Assembly (NCBI RefSeq): GCF_002865645.1 | Contig: NW_020194667.1 | Span: 2,069,762 to 2,133,761 of the forward strand | Direction of reading: 5' to 3' | Length of the DNA stretch: 64,000 nt | Source: Hyaloscypha bicolor E | Lineage: Eukaryota > Ascomycota > Leotiomycetes > Helotiales > Hyaloscyphaceae | In this document: positions 62,416-64,000 of the stretch, in pieces | Layout: every line of letters starts with the position of its first letter | Numbering within the stretch: the first letter of the stretch is position 1 | Program-made: the position numbers and the translations under genes | Notes under the pieces: model-generated | Seen by the model: the letters and a program-made list of their open reading frames with translations, nothing else | Databases searched by the model: none | What the model was told of the DNA's origin: nothing

Positions 62416-64000
62416 TTACCACGAAATATCCACCGTCTCTGGTGGGTGACTCGCCCTCGGATACCCAAGACCCGGTCGTGTTGGAGATATTCGATTGTGG
62501 ACCCATTTCTCTCCTTCCATGAACAGAGAGATACAGTGTTGCTCCATCGGTGCTCCGGCAGGATACCAAATCCCGTTGATCCAGCTCTCCCAACCCAGTG
62601 GAAGAAGGGGTTTCTTGCCTCTATCTTCCAATTGAACATCGTCCTCCTCCACTTCTATAGAGACATAATTCTGCCATCTGAGCTCTACCTCCGATTCGTC
62701 CACCCCCAGGGAGCAGGCCGTCAAGGCCTTTGTCGGCCCATAACATGTGAAGAGTCCGAGAGCGTCAGACTCTTTATTATTCTCCCCAGTCGCCGGATCG
62801 TTGTCTAGGTGTCCCAGCCAAAGGCGTCCGAACTGTATGACGTGGTACAGAAGCATCTTGACTGTCAGATCCAGGTGGGACTTGCAGAGGCCTGGCACGC
62901 AAGAAGCTGCTTCGTGCCTCCAGAGACTTCGCACGACGTCCTCGGGCTTCGTGTTGGCGTCGTTGTGACTCTTCGTCTCGTCACCGGTCGTTGCACTACC
63001 GAGTTCAACCTCGTCTTGTGGTAAGTGCCTGGCTGTTGCGTCTGCAAGCCTGTGCAGACCATGTTTTTTCAAGGCTTTTTGAAGGTCCCGCAAGAACATC
63101 GCGGCCGGGACCGGCCACAAACCCGGTGGAGTGAAGGAACAGTCTTCTATTGTCCGATGACCGCGCGTATCGCGACTCCAGAGACTTTTAGGAATGATGT
63201 TCACATACTTTTCTTGAAGATCGGTCAGCTCAATCTCCCGATCGATATGCCACAGCCAGCCGTCAACCTGCAAGCCCGTTTCCGTCAATGTGCCGCTGCG
63301 GAAACGAAACGTGGAGAGCAATTCGTGGTCGACGACGCCCAGGCCGCAAAGCGGCTGACAGTCCTGAAGAAATTTGCGCAGAGTCATCATGAACATGTCC
63401 ACCCCAAAGAGGGGGAGTTCTCCGTTAAGTAGGCAGAGAACCACGGCACAGGTGCTGAACCCGTACTCATCAGAGATCAGCTTCCGGGTGTCTAGCCTTT
63501 TTTGAAATCCCAAGACGTTGGCGAAGATCGCCAGCCTGTCGTGAACGAGGTCGTTCTCTCGAAGCTCAAGTTCTGCTAGCATTTTGCTAGTATACGTCCA
63601 TTGTCCCCCCATGGGATCCTTCAAATCAACGCCATCGAATTCCGTGAATCTCATGTCAGCAATATGCCGCATCGCGTGTTTAAGGTCACTCCAACTCTCG
63701 AATTTGCCATGCCATGGGTCACGGGCACCGCTCCATGAGTTTCTCCAGGATTTGCTGTGTATGTGGCAGAACCCGTAAGCTAGCCTGTTCAGCTGGAACT
63801 CTGCATATCCTGTGGTCTGGCCGAGCGATGCAGGGCGGGCGATGTTCGAACTGACTCTAGTGACGACGTGCAAATTCTCCCCAGACAGCCACCGCTCTTG
63901 AAATACCCACGCCCTCTTGAACCACCGCTGCTTATCAAGAATACAAAAGAGGTCATACCCCGCATGCATAAGCTCCGTCTCGGCCTCCCGACGCGTCGGC
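62416..64000 (-). CDS. HET-domain protein, 5' end beyond the window
   Basis: The frame is open from the window edge to the stop at 62416, about 527 codons, so the N-terminal part is missing. Near the beginning is RWFKRAWVFQERWLS, the C-terminal motif of the HET (heterokaryon incompatibility) domain (W-x-R-x-W-x-x-Q-E-x-x-L). The long remainder has no recognised domain. It includes a GESW/GLGYP-like poorly conserved end and an acidic patch (SIEVEEDDVQLEDRGKK). HET proteins trigger growth arrest or cell death after fusion of incompatible hyphae; whether this one does is unknown. The first ATG in view (63969) is unlikely to be the true start because the motif lies too close to it and coding sequence continues upstream. 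Confidence 0.8.
   Translation of the reverse strand, partial: PTRREAETELMHAGYDLFCILDKQRWFKRAWVFQERWLSGENLHVVTRVSSNIARPASLGQTTGYAEFQLNRLAYGFCHIHSKSWRNSWSGARDPWHGKFESWSDLKHAMRHIADMRFTEFDGVDLKDPMGGQWTYTSKMLAELELRENDLVHDRLAIFANVLGFQKRLDTRKLISDEYGFSTCAVVLCLLNGELPLFGVDMFMMTLRKFLQDCQPLCGLGVVDHELLSTFRFRSGTLTETGLQVDGWLWHIDREIELTDLQEKYVNIIPKSLWSRDTRGHRTIEDCSFTPPGLWPVPAAMFLRDLQKALKKHGLHRLADATARHLPQDEVELGSATTGDETKSHNDANTKPEDVVRSLWRHEAASCVPGLCKSHLDLTVKMLLYHVIQFGRLWLGHLDNDPATGENNKESDALGLFTCYGPTKALTACSLGVDESEVELRWQNYVSIEVEEDDVQLEDRGKKPLLPLGWESWINGIWYPAGAPMEQHCISLFMEGEKWVHNRISPTRPGLGYPRASHPPETVDISW

Overview
The window is from a filamentous ascomycete (Pezizomycotina). The genes have short GT..AG introns of about 46-81 nt, and the families present are typical of these fungi: HET domain, Zn2Cys6 factor, fungal ankyrin protein and flavin amine oxidase. 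About 45 kb is extremely AT-rich and almost free of CpA dinucleotides, with CpA replaced by TpA. This is the signature of repeat-induced point mutation (RIP) acting on old transposons. At about 45.25 kb the composition switches abruptly to ordinary gene-rich DNA.

Layout of the AT-rich part. Positions 1-2070 hold a RIP-degraded gypsy-type fragment and unassigned sequence. Positions 2071-15273 are a 13.2-kb Ty3/gypsy element on the minus strand with 303-bp LTRs and an un-mutated 131-bp LTR-like insertion. Positions 15274-16603 are a small island of normal composition. It holds a MITE-like element, a broken phosphotransferase (APH-type) fragment and an intact 50-codon gene for a secreted, Kex2-processed, six-cysteine peptide (pattern CC-C-C-CC). 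Directly upstream of that gene is a short LTR (target duplication TATAT) that has itself been split by a 2.5-kb pogo-like transposon (target duplication TA). From 22996 to about 32244 a Ty1/copia element (25271-31856, target duplication CTATT) is inserted into an older copy of its own family. From 32.4 to 42 kb there is a large palindromic repeat, then a second degraded gypsy element with its own pogo insertion. Between 43.2 and 44.4 kb there are several small un-mutated elements, including a MITE with 27-bp perfect terminal repeats sitting inside an LTR.

Gene-rich part (45.3-64 kb): a GNAT acetyltransferase (+); a four-exon, 820-aa ankyrin protein (-); a five-exon, 1323-aa 5-oxoprolinase (-); divergently from it a five-exon MFS transporter of the Dal5/anion:cation symporter type (+); then a four-exon Zn2Cys6 regulator (-) and a two-exon FAD-dependent amine oxidase of the amadoriase/sarcosine oxidase type (-). 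The last four look like one functional group for uptake and breakdown of modified or cyclised amino acids, with a local regulator. This is an inference from gene content. After two further small inverted-repeat elements (61.3-62.3 kb) the window ends inside a HET-domain gene (-). For every multi-exon model the exon lengths sum to a whole number of codons, which supports the splice sites chosen by eye.
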